A stretch of 64,000 bases of DNA. Source: DASYRM01 sp036004405 (lineage in GTDB: Bacteria; Acidobacteriota; Vicinamibacteria; Vicinamibacterales; UBA2999). Position numbers and translations under genes: made by a program. Of the stretch, positions 16,121-24,864 are shown in pieces (position 1 is the stretch's first letter; every line of letters begins with the position of its first letter). The notes under the pieces were generated by a model. The model was not told the origin of the DNA, made no database searches, and saw nothing but the letters and a program-made list of their open reading frames with translations. The stretch spans positions 1 through 64,000 of the forward strand of contig DASYRM010000158.1 in NCBI GenBank assembly GCA_036004405.1. The letters are read 5' to 3'.

Positions 16121-16144
16121 GGGCCAGGTCCTCAGACCTGCCCG
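16121..16144 (+). repeat. Degenerate inverted repeat next to the full copy
   Basis: CAGGTC (16125-16130) and GACCTG (16135-16140) form a 6-base stem around CTCA, extended by GG/CC past one mismatch. The GTAGGGCC-like left flank overlaps the end of the previous copy. The centre is CCTCAG rather than CTTNAG. Confidence 0.5.
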
Positions 16145-16148
16145 CGCC

Positions 16149-16655
16149 ATGCTCTATCACGTCAGCGACGCCGCTGCTATCGAACGCTTCGAGCCGCGCC
16201 CGTCGACTCTGACCGACGCGCCGGTCGTCTGGGCGGTCGACGACGAGCGGCTGCGCAACTACCTGCTTCCTCGCGACTGTCCGCGAGTCACGTACTATGC
16301 CGGCGCTCAAACTACCGCGGCCGATCGGGCGGCGTTTCTGGAGTCGGCCACCGCGGTCGTCGCCATCGAAGAGCAGTGGCTCGAACGAGTGCGGCACGCG
16401 CGCTTGTATGTGTACGAGCTTCCGCCGGACACGTTCGAGTGCATCGACGAGTGTGCTGGCTATTTCGTCACTCGCGTCGCCGTCGACCCGCTCGGCGTGC
16501 GCCGGTGCGCTGATCCGATTGGCGAATTGGACCAGCGCGGCGTGGCGGTGCGCGCGCTGCCTGATTTGTGGTCGCTGCGCGATGCCGTCGTCGCGTCGAG
16601 CTTGCAGTTCTCGATCATTCGCATGAGGAACGCGCAGCCGCGGAGCACGACGTGA
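16149..16655 (+). CDS. DUF6886-like family protein
   Basis: This cytosolic protein of 168 residues begins MLYHVSDAAAIERFEPRP. With VVWAVDDERLRNYLLPRDCPRVTYYAG it matches my recollection of the DUF6886 family, which is uncharacterised. No membrane segment or signal. Its TGA stop overlaps the GTG start of the next gene by four bases (GTGA), so the two are translationally coupled. Function is unknown; pairing with a cysteine-cluster protein is the only contextual hint. Confidence 0.72.
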   Translation: MLYHVSDAAAIERFEPRPSTLTDAPVVWAVDDERLRNYLLPRDCPRVTYYAGAQTTAADRAAFLESATAVVAIEEQWLERVRHARLYVYELPPDTFECIDECAGYFVTRVAVDPLGVRRCADPIGELDQRGVAVRALPDLWSLRDAVVASSLQFSIIRMRNAQPRSTT

Positions 16656-17281
16656 TCGACGCCGGCCCTTTCGGCGCCTGGCTGACGGCCGCGCGCGCAT
16701 CGCTGCGCGGCGAAGGGCGCGGCATGGACGTGCCATGTGGGGAGTGTGTGGGCTGCTGCACGTCGTCGATGTTCGTGCACGTCGGGCCTGGCGAGACCGA
16801 CGCGCTCGCCGTGATTCCCGCGCGCCTGCTGGTGCGCGCGCCGGGCCGGCCGCGCGGTCACAAGCTGCTCGGGTTCGCCGAGGACGGCTCGTGCCCGATG
16901 TTCAGGGCTGGTGCGTGCTCCATTTACGAGCATCGGCCGCGCACGTGCCGCGATTACGACTGCCGCATGCTCGCCGCCGCCGGCCTCGATGCCGGCGACG
17001 ACAAGCCAGTCATCAACGAGCGCGTGCGCCAGTGGGTGTTCAGCTACGAGAGCGCCGACGCGCGTCGGGCCCACGAGGCCGTCCGCGCCGCTGCGGCGTT
17101 CATTCGCGATAAGCGCGGCAGCTTTCTCGGCGGGTCAGCTCCGTCGTCGCCGCCGGAGATCGCGGTGCTCGCTCTGAAGGTCTACGACCTGTTTCCCCAG
17201 CCGCCATCGGCCGCTGCCGCGGACACGGCCGCGGCCATCGTCGAGGCGAGCCGCCAATTCGACGTCACGGCTGCACGATGA
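16652..17281 (+). CDS. YkgJ-type cysteine cluster protein
   Basis: This 209-residue protein starts at GTG (16652), chosen because it overlaps the previous stop. Eight or so cysteines are arranged as in the YkgJ/CxxCxxCC family: CGECVGCC near residue 30, then CPMFRAGACSIYEHRPRTCR and DYDC. The family probably binds a metal, zinc or iron-sulfur, and has no settled function. The C-terminus is helical and alanine-rich. Its last 17 bases overlap the end of the convergent propeller gene. Confidence 0.85.
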   Translation: MIDAGPFGAWLTAARASLRGEGRGMDVPCGECVGCCTSSMFVHVGPGETDALAVIPARLLVRAPGRPRGHKLLGFAEDGSCPMFRAGACSIYEHRPRTCRDYDCRMLAAAGLDAGDDKPVINERVRQWVFSYESADARRAHEAVRAAAAFIRDKRGSFLGGSAPSSPPEIAVLALKVYDLFPQPPSAAAADTAAAIVEASRQFDVTAAR

Positions 17282-19376
17282 AGGCGTGCAGGCCTAACAG
17301 GCCGGCGCTGAATACGACCCGGCCGCTGGCAAGTGACACGACTTTGCGGCCCAAGCCTCGTCCGTACGAAGCCGTCTGAAAAACTTCGCCGTCGCGCCGC
17401 ACGTGCAGCACTCCTTCGGAGGCAACGACAAGCGCACCATGGTCCGTGATTGAAATCGCATCGATCTGTGCCAATCCAAGTGACCACGTCACTCGTTGCG
17501 TCAACGCGCTTCCATCGAAGGCCCACGTGCCGGCGGTACCGCTGCGGGTGCCGATGAGGAGCGAGCCGAGGCCGAAGCGCTCGTCGAGCTTCGAGATAGC
17601 AGTGGCGTCGGCGTCTATCGTTCGCTCTACGTTGTGCGTCGCTCCGTCAACAATCGATACGAGGCCCCAGTCGTTTCGGACGACGATCTCCAGCGCTGGA
17701 TCGTTGTCAAGTTGGGTCACGATCAGATCGGTGATGGCGTACCCGGTATCGCTCAGAGGGTTGGTGTGCCAGATCTCTTTAGCCGTCGTGGCGTCATAGG
17801 CGTATAGCGTCCCCCCAAGCTCCTGGGCTGTGCCGGCGATGATTTCAAGCCGACCATCGCCGTCGACATCGGCGACTGCGATCGATTCGAATGGGGAGGG
17901 CGATGTACTCTGGCTGATTCGGGACACCCAGAATTCGTTGGTCCTGGTGAACTCAAGAACCTCGACAAAGCCTTTGTTGAGCACGTCAGCAGTCACTATG
18001 ATGTCGACTCGGCCGTCGCCGTTGACATCGGCCAGGGTGAGACCATGCAGTCCAGCGCGTGATGTGTCTCCGAACAACGGTTCAGAGATACCGCGGATCT
18101 TCAGCGTGCGGCTGTCCACGACAATGACGCGTCCGCTGCTGTTTCCATAGTCCGAGAACTCGGAGGCGAACACCAACTCTGGGATACCGTCGCCATCGAG
18201 GTCCCCGAGCTCGGGCCCGATGAACGGTCCGTCCAGTTCCCTGCTGCGCCAGACGACCGCTTTGGTCCTCCAATCTACGATGTAGAGGAACCCGCCGCCG
18301 CCGATCTGTGCGCCTCCGCTGAGAAGCAGTTCTTTCACCCCATCGCCGTTTGCATCAGCAGCCTGCAAATTGCCGGCGGCATATAGCCCGTAGGGAATCG
18401 TCCATTTCTCGTCGCGAGTACGCGTGCTAAAGGCATGAAGTACTGAGTCGGCATCCGCTGCGATCAACTCCGGCTCACCGTCCCCGTCGATGTCCTCGCA
18501 AATCGCACTCGAGATCCCTCGGCTGGCAATCGGTATGGACCAGGCTACGACTTGTTGCGTCACGTCGATAGCTTCGAGAGTCGGGCCAGCGGCGCCAGCG
18601 ATCAATTCGTCGCGCCCATCGTCATTGCTGTCCACAGTGCCCACGAGAGATCCGAAGCCTCCTGGTCGAGTCCACTGGACGACATGGGACGTGCTGTCGA
18701 TCACGCGTCCGTCTCTTATCGCGATCTCTATGGCAGGATCGTCGTCCATCTGGCCCACGACGATCGAACCTGAAGCTACTGGCGGTGGTGGTCCGATCGT
18801 CCCTCCTGGAACGATCCACGTCGGATAATTGAAGCCATGAACGGCAACACTGGAATCCCAACAGAGTGAGACGAATTCGTCCCACCCGTCGCTGTTGAGA
18901 TCGGTCGTGATGAGCGTCACAAGAAAGCCGTGCTCGCTGCAAGGGTCGATGTAGGTGCCCAGCTCGCGTTTGGTGCGCTTGTCGTAGATTCTGATTTGTC
19001 CGCCCATCGACGCGAAGGCAATAGCCAGAGGCCGCTCGGGCACTGGTGTGTGGACAAGCGCCAGGCGCGCGATGTTTTCCCTGAAATCCTCGGACACGAA
19101 GACTTCCTCGTAATCGTTCGTGGCCTTCGAGAAACGCAGCGCATGAAAAAAGTGATCGATCGAGAGGTAGCGACCACCTTGAAGGCCATAAAGGTAGATC
19201 TCAGTGTCTTCACCTGATCCGGCAACGACCACGCCTCGCTCACCAACGCCCATTCCAAAGGAGCCCGTGCTCCAGGCCGCGAATCGCGACGGCCCCTCCT
19301 CCGCAAATCCGCCGTCGGCCTGTGCCATGGCGATCGTGAATACGATCAGCAACACGAAGTTCCCGCCACGCAGCAT
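17265..19376 (-). CDS. Secreted FG-GAP/VCBS propeller protein, paralogue 1
   Basis: This exported protein of about 703 residues has a signal peptide (MLRGGNFVLLIVFTIAMAQADG). It carries at least seven calcium-binding-like loops of the FG-GAP type (DLNSDGWDEF, DSNDDGRDEL, DIDGDGEPEL, DANGDGVKEL, DLDGDGIPEL, DVNGDGRVDI, DVDGDGRLEI), spaced as in integrin-type propellers. It is a close relative of the next upstream gene on the same strand: the same loop order and matching phrases such as EGPSRFAAWS, DEFVSLC and DGPFIGPE. GGAGG lies four bases before the chosen ATG; an ATG one codon upstream is also possible. Its codon third positions look less GC-rich than those of the paralogue. Ligand unknown; surface or secreted. 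Confidence 0.85.
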   Translation of the reverse strand: MLRGGNFVLLIVFTIAMAQADGGFAEEGPSRFAAWSTGSFGMGVGERGVVVAGSGEDTEIYLYGLQGGRYLSIDHFFHALRFSKATNDYEEVFVSEDFRENIARLALVHTPVPERPLAIAFASMGGQIRIYDKRTKRELGTYIDPCSEHGFLVTLITTDLNSDGWDEFVSLCWDSSVAVHGFNYPTWIVPGGTIGPPPPVASGSIVVGQMDDDPAIEIAIRDGRVIDSTSHVVQWTRPGGFGSLVGTVDSNDDGRDELIAGAAGPTLEAIDVTQQVVAWSIPIASRGISSAICEDIDGDGEPELIAADADSVLHAFSTRTRDEKWTIPYGLYAAGNLQAADANGDGVKELLLSGGAQIGGGGFLYIVDWRTKAVVWRSRELDGPFIGPELGDLDGDGIPELVFASEFSDYGNSSGRVIVVDSRTLKIRGISEPLFGDTSRAGLHGLTLADVNGDGRVDIIVTADVLNKGFVEVLEFTRTNEFWVSRISQSTSPSPFESIAVADVDGDGRLEIIAGTAQELGGTLYAYDATTAKEIWHTNPLSDTGYAITDLIVTQLDNDPALEIVVRNDWGLVSIVDGATHNVERTIDADATAISKLDERFGLGSLLIGTRSGTAGTWAFDGSALTQRVTWSLGLAQIDAISITDHGALVVASEGVLHVRRDGEVFQTASYGRGLGRKVVSLASGRVVFSAGLLGLHAFIVQP

Positions 19377-19406
19377 CATCCCTCCAGGCAAGGTCAACCC
19401 CGCGTA

Positions 19407-21515
19407 TCAGGGATGCACGATGAGGGCGTGCACTCCGTGCTCGCCCCCGCTGAGCAGCACGCGTCCGCCGCCCATCGACAGCAGCGAGCGCCCGAATCCG
19501 TTGCCGTAATTGGCGCTGTGATACAGGTTGCCTTCGCGAAGCACGTGCACGGCGCCGTCGGACCCGACCGCGAGTGCGCCATCGGGCGTGAGCTGAACTC
19601 CGTTGATCGGCTTGGCGCCAAAGTTCCAGCCGCCGGTTTCGCTGTAGTTGACGCCGTTGAACGTCCACAGGCCGACGTGCCCGGTCGTGGTGCCGACCAG
19701 CAACCCCTTGAGACCGAATCCCGGCTTGATGGCCGACAGCGAGGCGGCGATGACGTCGATGATGGCGTCGAGCGTTCTCGTCACCCCATCGAAGACGTAG
19801 ACGCCGCCTCCGTCGATCAGGCCGGCAAACTCCAATGCGGGGTCGTCGTCGAGCTGTGCGACCACGAGCCCGGTGACCTTGGACCAGTACGGACCGATCT
19901 GAAGCGTGTGAAACTTCTCGCCGTGCGTCACGGCGTCGTAGGCGTAGATGAAGACGCCGGCGGCACCGGTGTGTTCGCGCCCGCCGGAGCCCAACACCTC
20001 GAGCGTACCGTCGCCGTCGATGTCGGCGACCTCCACGCCGTAGAACGGCTGGCCGGACGGCCGTGTGGCGTTGGTCCACGTGAGCGTGAACTGATTCAGC
20101 GTGTTGAGGGAATAGGCTTCGATCAGGCCGTCGTACAGCCAGTCGCCCGCGATCAGAATCTCGGGTCGCCCGTCCTGGTTCACGTCGCGCAGCTTGATGT
20201 CGTGAACGCCGGTCCAGCCGTAGACACCGCCGGCGATCCCAGCTGACACCGCACGTACCTTCATCGTCCGGCTGTCCACCACCACGATGCGGCCGCTGTC
20301 ATAGCTGGCTTCGGAGGACGTCGATACGTAGACGAGTTCAGAGATGCCGTCGCCGTCGAGATCACCCACCTCCGGTCCAAGGAACGGACCATCGAGCTGC
20401 TCGTTCTGCCAGGTGACGGCGCGGGTCACCCAGTTGGCGACGTAGAGACGATCCGAGCCGGTGGACGACGCCCCCGCGCCCCACAGCACTTCCTTGAGGC
20501 CGTCGTCGTTGACGTCGCCCACCGCGATGTTGGTGACGCCGTGCTCGGGATTCGCAATCTTCCACTCTTCGAGCTGCGTAGTCGTGCTGTAGGCATGGAT
20601 TTCGCCCCACTGGCCGTCGCCGAGCAGCAGCTCCTGCACGCCGTCGTTGTCGATGTCCGCGACCTCGATCGCGCCGATGTCGAGATCCGCCGGCAGCGAC
20701 CATTTCGGCAGCTGGCGCTCAACATCGTAGGCGAATACCGTGTACCACGCCTCGGCTCCGATGAGCTCGTCGCGCCCGTCGCCGTCGATGTCGGCGGCCC
20801 GCAGGTGAGCGCCGAACTTGGCGGGCCAGGTCCACTGCGCGAGATGCGTGTCGGCGTCGATCACCCGACCATCTGTGACCGCGATCTCGATCGCCGGGTC
20901 GTTGTCCATCTGTCCGGTGATGATGTCGCCCGAGAAGAGCGAGCCCGCTCCGGCCAGCACCCACGACGGATAGGTATATCCATGCACGGCGACGGCGCCG
21001 TCCTTACACAGCGAGACGAACTCATCCCATCCGTCACCGTCGAGATCACGCGTTGTCGTCGTCAACAGGCCGGTGTGCGTGCCGCACGGGTCCACGTCGG
21101 TGCCGAGCAATTTCTTTGTGGCGTGGTCGTAGAGCTGAATGCTGCCGTCGGCAAACGCCACCGCGATGGCGAGCGGGCGCTCGGCCACCGGCGTGTGGAA
21201 GAGCGTGAGGCGGCGCAGCTCCTTGGTGAACGCTTCCGAGATGAACAGCTGTTCGTATTGAGTCGAGCCGGGGATGCGGCGGACCGAAAAGAAGTAGTCG
21301 TGGTAGCCGGGATACCCGCCGCGCGACGCCACGTAGATCTCCGTTTGGCTTCCACTGCCGGCGATCACGAGCCCCGCCGAGCCGATGCGCTCACCCCACG
21401 CGCCCACGCTCCAGGCCGAGTACGGAGACGGACCCTCTTCGGCGTGCAGACCAATCGAGGAAAGGATTGCGACCGCGAGCAGCGCGATCGAGAGCGTCAT
21501 CCGAGCTCGTGACAT
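19407..21515 (-). CDS. Secreted FG-GAP/VCBS propeller protein, paralogue 2
   Basis: The 702-residue paralogue of the downstream gene has a signal peptide (MSRARMTLSIALLAVAILSS) and seven acidic loops in the same order (DLDGDGWDEF, DIDGDGRDEL, DIDNDGVQEL, DVNDDGLKEV, DLDGDGISEL, DVNQDGRPEI, DIDGDGTLEV). It ends in GVHALIVHP, matching GLHAFIVQP of paralogue 1. The start ATG at 21515 has GGAGG four bases upstream, the same layout as in the paralogue. The two genes are about 30 bases apart and probably co-transcribed. They look like an old tandem duplication; role unknown, likely calcium-dependent binding outside the cell. Confidence 0.87.
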   Translation of the reverse strand: MSRARMTLSIALLAVAILSSIGLHAEEGPSPYSAWSVGAWGERIGSAGLVIAGSGSQTEIYVASRGGYPGYHDYFFSVRRIPGSTQYEQLFISEAFTKELRRLTLFHTPVAERPLAIAVAFADGSIQLYDHATKKLLGTDVDPCGTHTGLLTTTTRDLDGDGWDEFVSLCKDGAVAVHGYTYPSWVLAGAGSLFSGDIITGQMDNDPAIEIAVTDGRVIDADTHLAQWTWPAKFGAHLRAADIDGDGRDELIGAEAWYTVFAYDVERQLPKWSLPADLDIGAIEVADIDNDGVQELLLGDGQWGEIHAYSTTTQLEEWKIANPEHGVTNIAVGDVNDDGLKEVLWGAGASSTGSDRLYVANWVTRAVTWQNEQLDGPFLGPEVGDLDGDGISELVYVSTSSEASYDSGRIVVVDSRTMKVRAVSAGIAGGVYGWTGVHDIKLRDVNQDGRPEILIAGDWLYDGLIEAYSLNTLNQFTLTWTNATRPSGQPFYGVEVADIDGDGTLEVLGSGGREHTGAAGVFIYAYDAVTHGEKFHTLQIGPYWSKVTGLVVAQLDDDPALEFAGLIDGGGVYVFDGVTRTLDAIIDVIAASLSAIKPGFGLKGLLVGTTTGHVGLWTFNGVNYSETGGWNFGAKPINGVQLTPDGALAVGSDGAVHVLREGNLYHSANYGNGFGRSLLSMGGGRVLLSGGEHGVHALIVHP

Positions 21516-21605
21516 CAAACCTCCAGTGTGTGGGCCGGAGGATTCTATAGCGGCTGAGCTTCGCCGCGATGGCGAGTTGCACGGAGATCGCGCTTACAAG
21601 ATCGT

Positions 21606-21624
21606 GATCGCAGAAACTGCGATC
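21606..21624. terminator. Hairpin downstream of the gamma-glutamyltransferase gene
   Basis: GATCGCAG (21606-21613) and CTGCGATC (21617-21624) form a perfect 8-base stem with an AAA loop. It lies 24 bases past the ggt stop on the minus strand. There is no run of T after it, so a classic intrinsic terminator is not shown; it may be an RNA-end structure. Confidence 0.35.
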
Positions 21625-21647
21625 CTCACGTAACGAGAGGGCGGGCG

Positions 21648-23510
21648 CTAAAAGCCGGCGGCGCCGCCATCCTTCCGATGATCGGACCCCGCGCGATAGA
21701 AGCCGCGCACCGGTGACCCCGGCGCGGCGGGCGGTTGCCCCTCGTCCGGCGTGAACATGATGGCCTGGTAGCCGCCCATGTCGTCGCCGTTCACCGATCG
21801 CACGTTGTGTCCCATCGCCCGCAGCGCCGGGCCGACCAGCGCCGCGAGCGGCGACTCCATCGTCAGCGTGTTCGCCACCTGCAGATGGCGGAAGCGCGCC
21901 ATGTCGCTGGCGGCCTGCACGTTGGCGCCGAGGTCGAGCACGTTGAGCAGCACCTGCGCGATGCCCTGCGCCTGCATGTCGCCGCCCATCAGCGTGACGG
22001 CCATCATCGGACGGTCGGAGCGCATCACGAAGCCGGCCGACAGCGTGTTGAACGGCCGCTTGTGTGGCGCGATCAGGTTGGGGCTCTTCGGGTCGAGCGT
22101 GAAGAGGCCGCCGCGGTTGTGCAACGAGATGCCGTAGCCGGGCACCGTCACGCCGGACCCGAACGAGGAGTACAGGCTGTTCACCCACGCCACCATGTTG
22201 CCGTCGCGATCGGCGGCGGTGAGCACGATGGTGTCGCCGCCGGTGTCGGCCGGGTTGCCCGCCACCGGAGTGGACGCGCGGTCCGGGTTGACGCGCGCGC
22301 ACAGCGACTTCGCGTGCGCCTTCGACAGCAGCCGCTCGAGCGGGACCTTCGCGAAGTTGGGGTCGGCGTTGAACGTGTAGAGATCCTGGAAGGCGAGCTT
22401 CTTGGCTTCCACGACGAAGTGCCAGTACTTGGCGCTGGCGGGGCCGAGGCTCGCGAGCGTCTGGCCTGGCGCCCACACCGGCATGCACACGTCGAGGATG
22501 TTGAGGATCTCGTCGGTGGCCCACGTCTGTGCCGGCGGCGGCAGCGTGAAGACGTCGTGGCCGTGGTAGCTGGTGGTGGCGGGCGTCACCCATTCGCCGG
22601 CATAGGCCGCCAGGTCGTCCATCGTCATGGAGCCGCCGACGCTGGAGGACTTGTCCACCAGCGCGCGCGCGATCTCGCCGCGATAGAAGACGTCGCGCCC
22701 CTGCTGTTGCAGCAGCTTGAACGTGCGTGCGAGGCCGGGGTTGCGGAGGATCTGTCCGGCCGACGGCTTCTGCCCGTTGACGTACCACGCGGCCACCGCA
22801 TCGGCGTCGCGTGCGGTGCAGCAGCGGCGCGCGTCGCCGGCGACCGGCCCCACGGCGTTCGGCAGCGTCCAGTCGAAAGCGATGCGTTCCGACACCGGAA
22901 AGCCCTGCTCGGCATAGTCGATGGCCGGCTGCAGCGTGTCCTTGAACGTCATCGTGCCGAAGCGCGTGAGCACTTCTTCCCAGCCCCACGCGGCGCCGGG
23001 CACGGTGACGGTGAGAATACCGCGCGCCGGCATGCCGGAGCCCGGGCCCCAGTTCTTCGGGTCCCATTGATACCCAAGGCCGTTCATGCGCGCGAGCGTC
23101 TGGCCGCTCGGCGCCTTGCCGCTCGCATTGAGCGCGTAGAGCTTCTTCTCGCGCGCGATGTAGACGATCAGGAAGAGATCGCCGCCGGGTCCAACGTTCA
23201 TCGGCTCGACCACGCTGAGCACCGCGGCCGTGGCCACGGCCGCGTCGATGGCGTTGCCACCCTTCTTCAGGATGTCGAGCCCCACCTGCGCCGCGAGCGG
23301 CTGGCTGGTGGCCACGATGCCGTTGCGCGCCATCACTTCGGATCGACGCTGCTGCAGCCAGCCCTGCGAGCGGTCGCCGGGGACGGCGCCGCACCGCGCG
23401 GGCTTGGGCGAGGCGTTGCACGATTGGACCGGTGATTGGGCGATCAGCACGGCGCTCAGGGCGCCCGCCATGAGCACGAACGTGAGGACGGCGCCTGATG
23501 GGTGGCGCAT
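21648..23510 (-). CDS. ggt: Gamma-glutamyltransferase
   Basis: This periplasmic Ntn-hydrolase has 620 residues with a signal peptide (MRHPSGAVLTFVLMAGALSA). The family self-cleaves; the expected nucleophile is Thr427 in the segment GGDTIVLTAADRDGN, giving a small subunit of about 194 residues. MARNGIVATSQPLAAQVGLD and GGNAIDAAVATA near the N-terminus and PFNTLSAGFV in the small subunit are typical. It would cleave glutathione or gamma-glutamyl amides, or act as a cephalosporin-acylase-like enzyme. The start ATG at 23510 has GGAGG ten bases upstream; an upstream in-frame extension crosses hairpin DNA and is not favoured. Confidence 0.92.
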   Translation of the reverse strand: MRHPSGAVLTFVLMAGALSAVLIAQSPVQSCNASPKPARCGAVPGDRSQGWLQQRRSEVMARNGIVATSQPLAAQVGLDILKKGGNAIDAAVATAAVLSVVEPMNVGPGGDLFLIVYIAREKKLYALNASGKAPSGQTLARMNGLGYQWDPKNWGPGSGMPARGILTVTVPGAAWGWEEVLTRFGTMTFKDTLQPAIDYAEQGFPVSERIAFDWTLPNAVGPVAGDARRCCTARDADAVAAWYVNGQKPSAGQILRNPGLARTFKLLQQQGRDVFYRGEIARALVDKSSSVGGSMTMDDLAAYAGEWVTPATTSYHGHDVFTLPPPAQTWATDEILNILDVCMPVWAPGQTLASLGPASAKYWHFVVEAKKLAFQDLYTFNADPNFAKVPLERLLSKAHAKSLCARVNPDRASTPVAGNPADTGGDTIVLTAADRDGNMVAWVNSLYSSFGSGVTVPGYGISLHNRGGLFTLDPKSPNLIAPHKRPFNTLSAGFVMRSDRPMMAVTLMGGDMQAQGIAQVLLNVLDLGANVQAASDMARFRHLQVANTLTMESPLAALVGPALRAMGHNVRSVNGDDMGGYQAIMFTPDEGQPPAAPGSPVRGFYRAGSDHRKDGGAAGF

Positions 23511-23535
23511 GCGGTCAACCTCCGGCGCGGAAGCC

Positions 23536-23590
23536 GCCCGCGCGAACGCGCGGGCAATCAAACACTGCGGAGCGAGGCGCAGCCTCGCTC
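23536..23590. repeat. Two adjacent GC hairpins between DUF1326 and ggt genes
   Basis: GCCCGCGCG/CGCGCGGGC (23536-23544 with 23547-23555) and GAGCGAGGC/GCCTCGCTC (23570-23578 with 23582-23590) are both perfect 9-base stems. The second overlaps the stop codon of the DUF1326 gene (23589-23591). They fill the gap between two co-directional genes and probably mark the end of the upstream-reading transcript. Confidence 0.55.
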
Positions 23591-24248
23591 AGCTCTCCGA
23601 GCGATACGCGAAGCTGGTCGCGAACCCGCAGCGCGCCTGCACACCCCAGATGAGCGGCGAGTCGTTCACCTGCATCACCTCGGTGCGCAGTTCCTCGCCG
23701 GGCCTATCATGCCCCGGAATGCCGCAGGAAATCGCCAGCGTCGATTCCACCGGCGTGGCGCCTCGCACCGCCACGTAATTATCGGCCCGCATGCTCCAGT
23801 GGTGCCGCCGGTGGTCCAGCTCGATGTTCGCGCGGCGCACGGCGTAGACCTCGCCGATCACGGAGGCGTAGTTACGCAGCGCGGTCCCGCCGGCCTCTCC
23901 GGTGAAGATGCTGGCGAGCGCCGTGAACTGTTCCGAACTGGCCCGCGCATCCACGTACAGGCACACACGCCAGGGCGTGCCCGCTTCGTCGTCGCGATAC
24001 GAGCCGGCCATGATCACGCCGAGGTTGTCGAGCGGAAGCCGGCCGTAGGCTCCCTGGAGCACCTGCCACGACAACGCGAAGTCGCAGATGCCGTAGGTGG
24101 ACTTGCCGGCGGACTTCTGCCCGCCGCGGCGGCGGCACGGGCATATCGCCTGGCAGTTGCACGCCTCGAAGTACGAGCCGGTGGCATGCCAGGGTGGGGC
24201 GTGAACGGCGGCCGCTCCGGCCGCGCGGCTTACCGGGGCCACAACCAC
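23589..24248 (-). CDS. DUF1326 domain-containing protein
   Basis: The protein is about 219 residues. The core begins WHATGSYFEACNCQAICPC, a cysteine-rich motif (CNCxxxCPC) diagnostic of DUF1326 proteins; GDFEL-like and GIPGHDRPGEELRTE stretches follow. The family is uncharacterised. A GTG at 24248 with GGGAG seven bases ahead is the best start, giving a 19-base overlap with the membrane protein gene upstream; GTG 24242 is an alternative. This family is commonly paired with a DUF2182 metal-binding membrane protein, which the upstream gene does not clearly resemble. Confidence 0.82.
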   Translation of the reverse strand: MVVAPVSRAAGAAAVHAPPWHATGSYFEACNCQAICPCRRRGGQKSAGKSTYGICDFALSWQVLQGAYGRLPLDNLGVIMAGSYRDDEAGTPWRVCLYVDARASSEQFTALASIFTGEAGGTALRNYASVIGEVYAVRRANIELDHRRHHWSMRADNYVAVRGATPVESTLAISCGIPGHDRPGEELRTEVMQVNDSPLIWGVQARCGFATSFAYRSES

Positions 24249-24787
24249 GCAAACACTCCCGCGGTCACCAGCGCGTACACCAGCCCATCGATGGTGGACT
24301 TCAGAGTCGTCACCCACGAACGGCTGTACCAGATCGTCTGCTGCCACAGCGCGAGGGAGAAGCCGAAGAACGCCGTCGCCCCGGCGAACTGGAACACCTT
24401 CTTCATCGCGGCGGCCGGCGGCAGCGCCGCACCGGCGATGTAGGCGGCGCACAGCGCGACGACGATGCAGTACACGAACCACAGGATGAGGTTCTTCGCG
24501 ATCACGACGTGCCCTGGCAGCACCGTCATCACCACCGTGGGCCCGCGTTTGGCGAGCTCGGTGAACTCGGGCGACGCCCGTTCTTTCGGGCTCGGCGGGC
24601 GCGGCACCACGTAGTCGCCAGGGCGGAGATTGAAGGACCGCAGCGCATCCATCACGCGGGCCTGCTCCGGCACCGGAGCGAAGTCGCCGTGATGCCACGG
24701 CGTCGCCATGTGAATGATCGAGCTGGCGATGAATACGCCGATCGCGGCCACCAGGATCGGCAGCCACAAGGATCCGAGTGAAACCAT
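24230..24787 (-). CDS. Membrane protein of unknown function, partner of DUF1326 gene
   Basis: This 185-residue protein has about four membrane segments: 5-25 (LPILVAAIGVFIASSIIHM), about 100-122 (NLILWFVYCIVVALCAAYIA), about 130-150 and 165-183 (GLVYALVTAGVFAWLW). A soluble loop (25-95) holds HMATPWHHGDFAPVP and a PRPPSPKERASPEF stretch. The start is well supported by GGAGG four bases before ATG 24787. It overlaps the DUF1326 gene by 19 bases and must be co-translated with it. I recognise the general acidobacterial hypothetical type but no named family. Confidence 0.78.
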   Translation of the reverse strand: MVSLGSLWLPILVAAIGVFIASSIIHMATPWHHGDFAPVPEQARVMDALRSFNLRPGDYVVPRPPSPKERASPEFTELAKRGPTVVMTVLPGHVVIAKNLILWFVYCIVVALCAAYIAGAALPPAAAMKKVFQFAGATAFFGFSLALWQQTIWYSRSWVTTLKSTIDGLVYALVTAGVFAWLWPR

Positions 24788-24864
24788 GGGGCCTCCTCTC
24801 TGAGGCGGAATCCTAGCAGAGGATGAGCTTGGGGAGGGATGGAGTCCGCGCTTTTTGCCTGGGA

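Noticed and set aside
21735..23435. A 566-codon frame antisense to gamma-glutamyltransferase
   Set aside because: The sense strand carries an intact enzyme with catalytic Thr; the antisense product has no motif.
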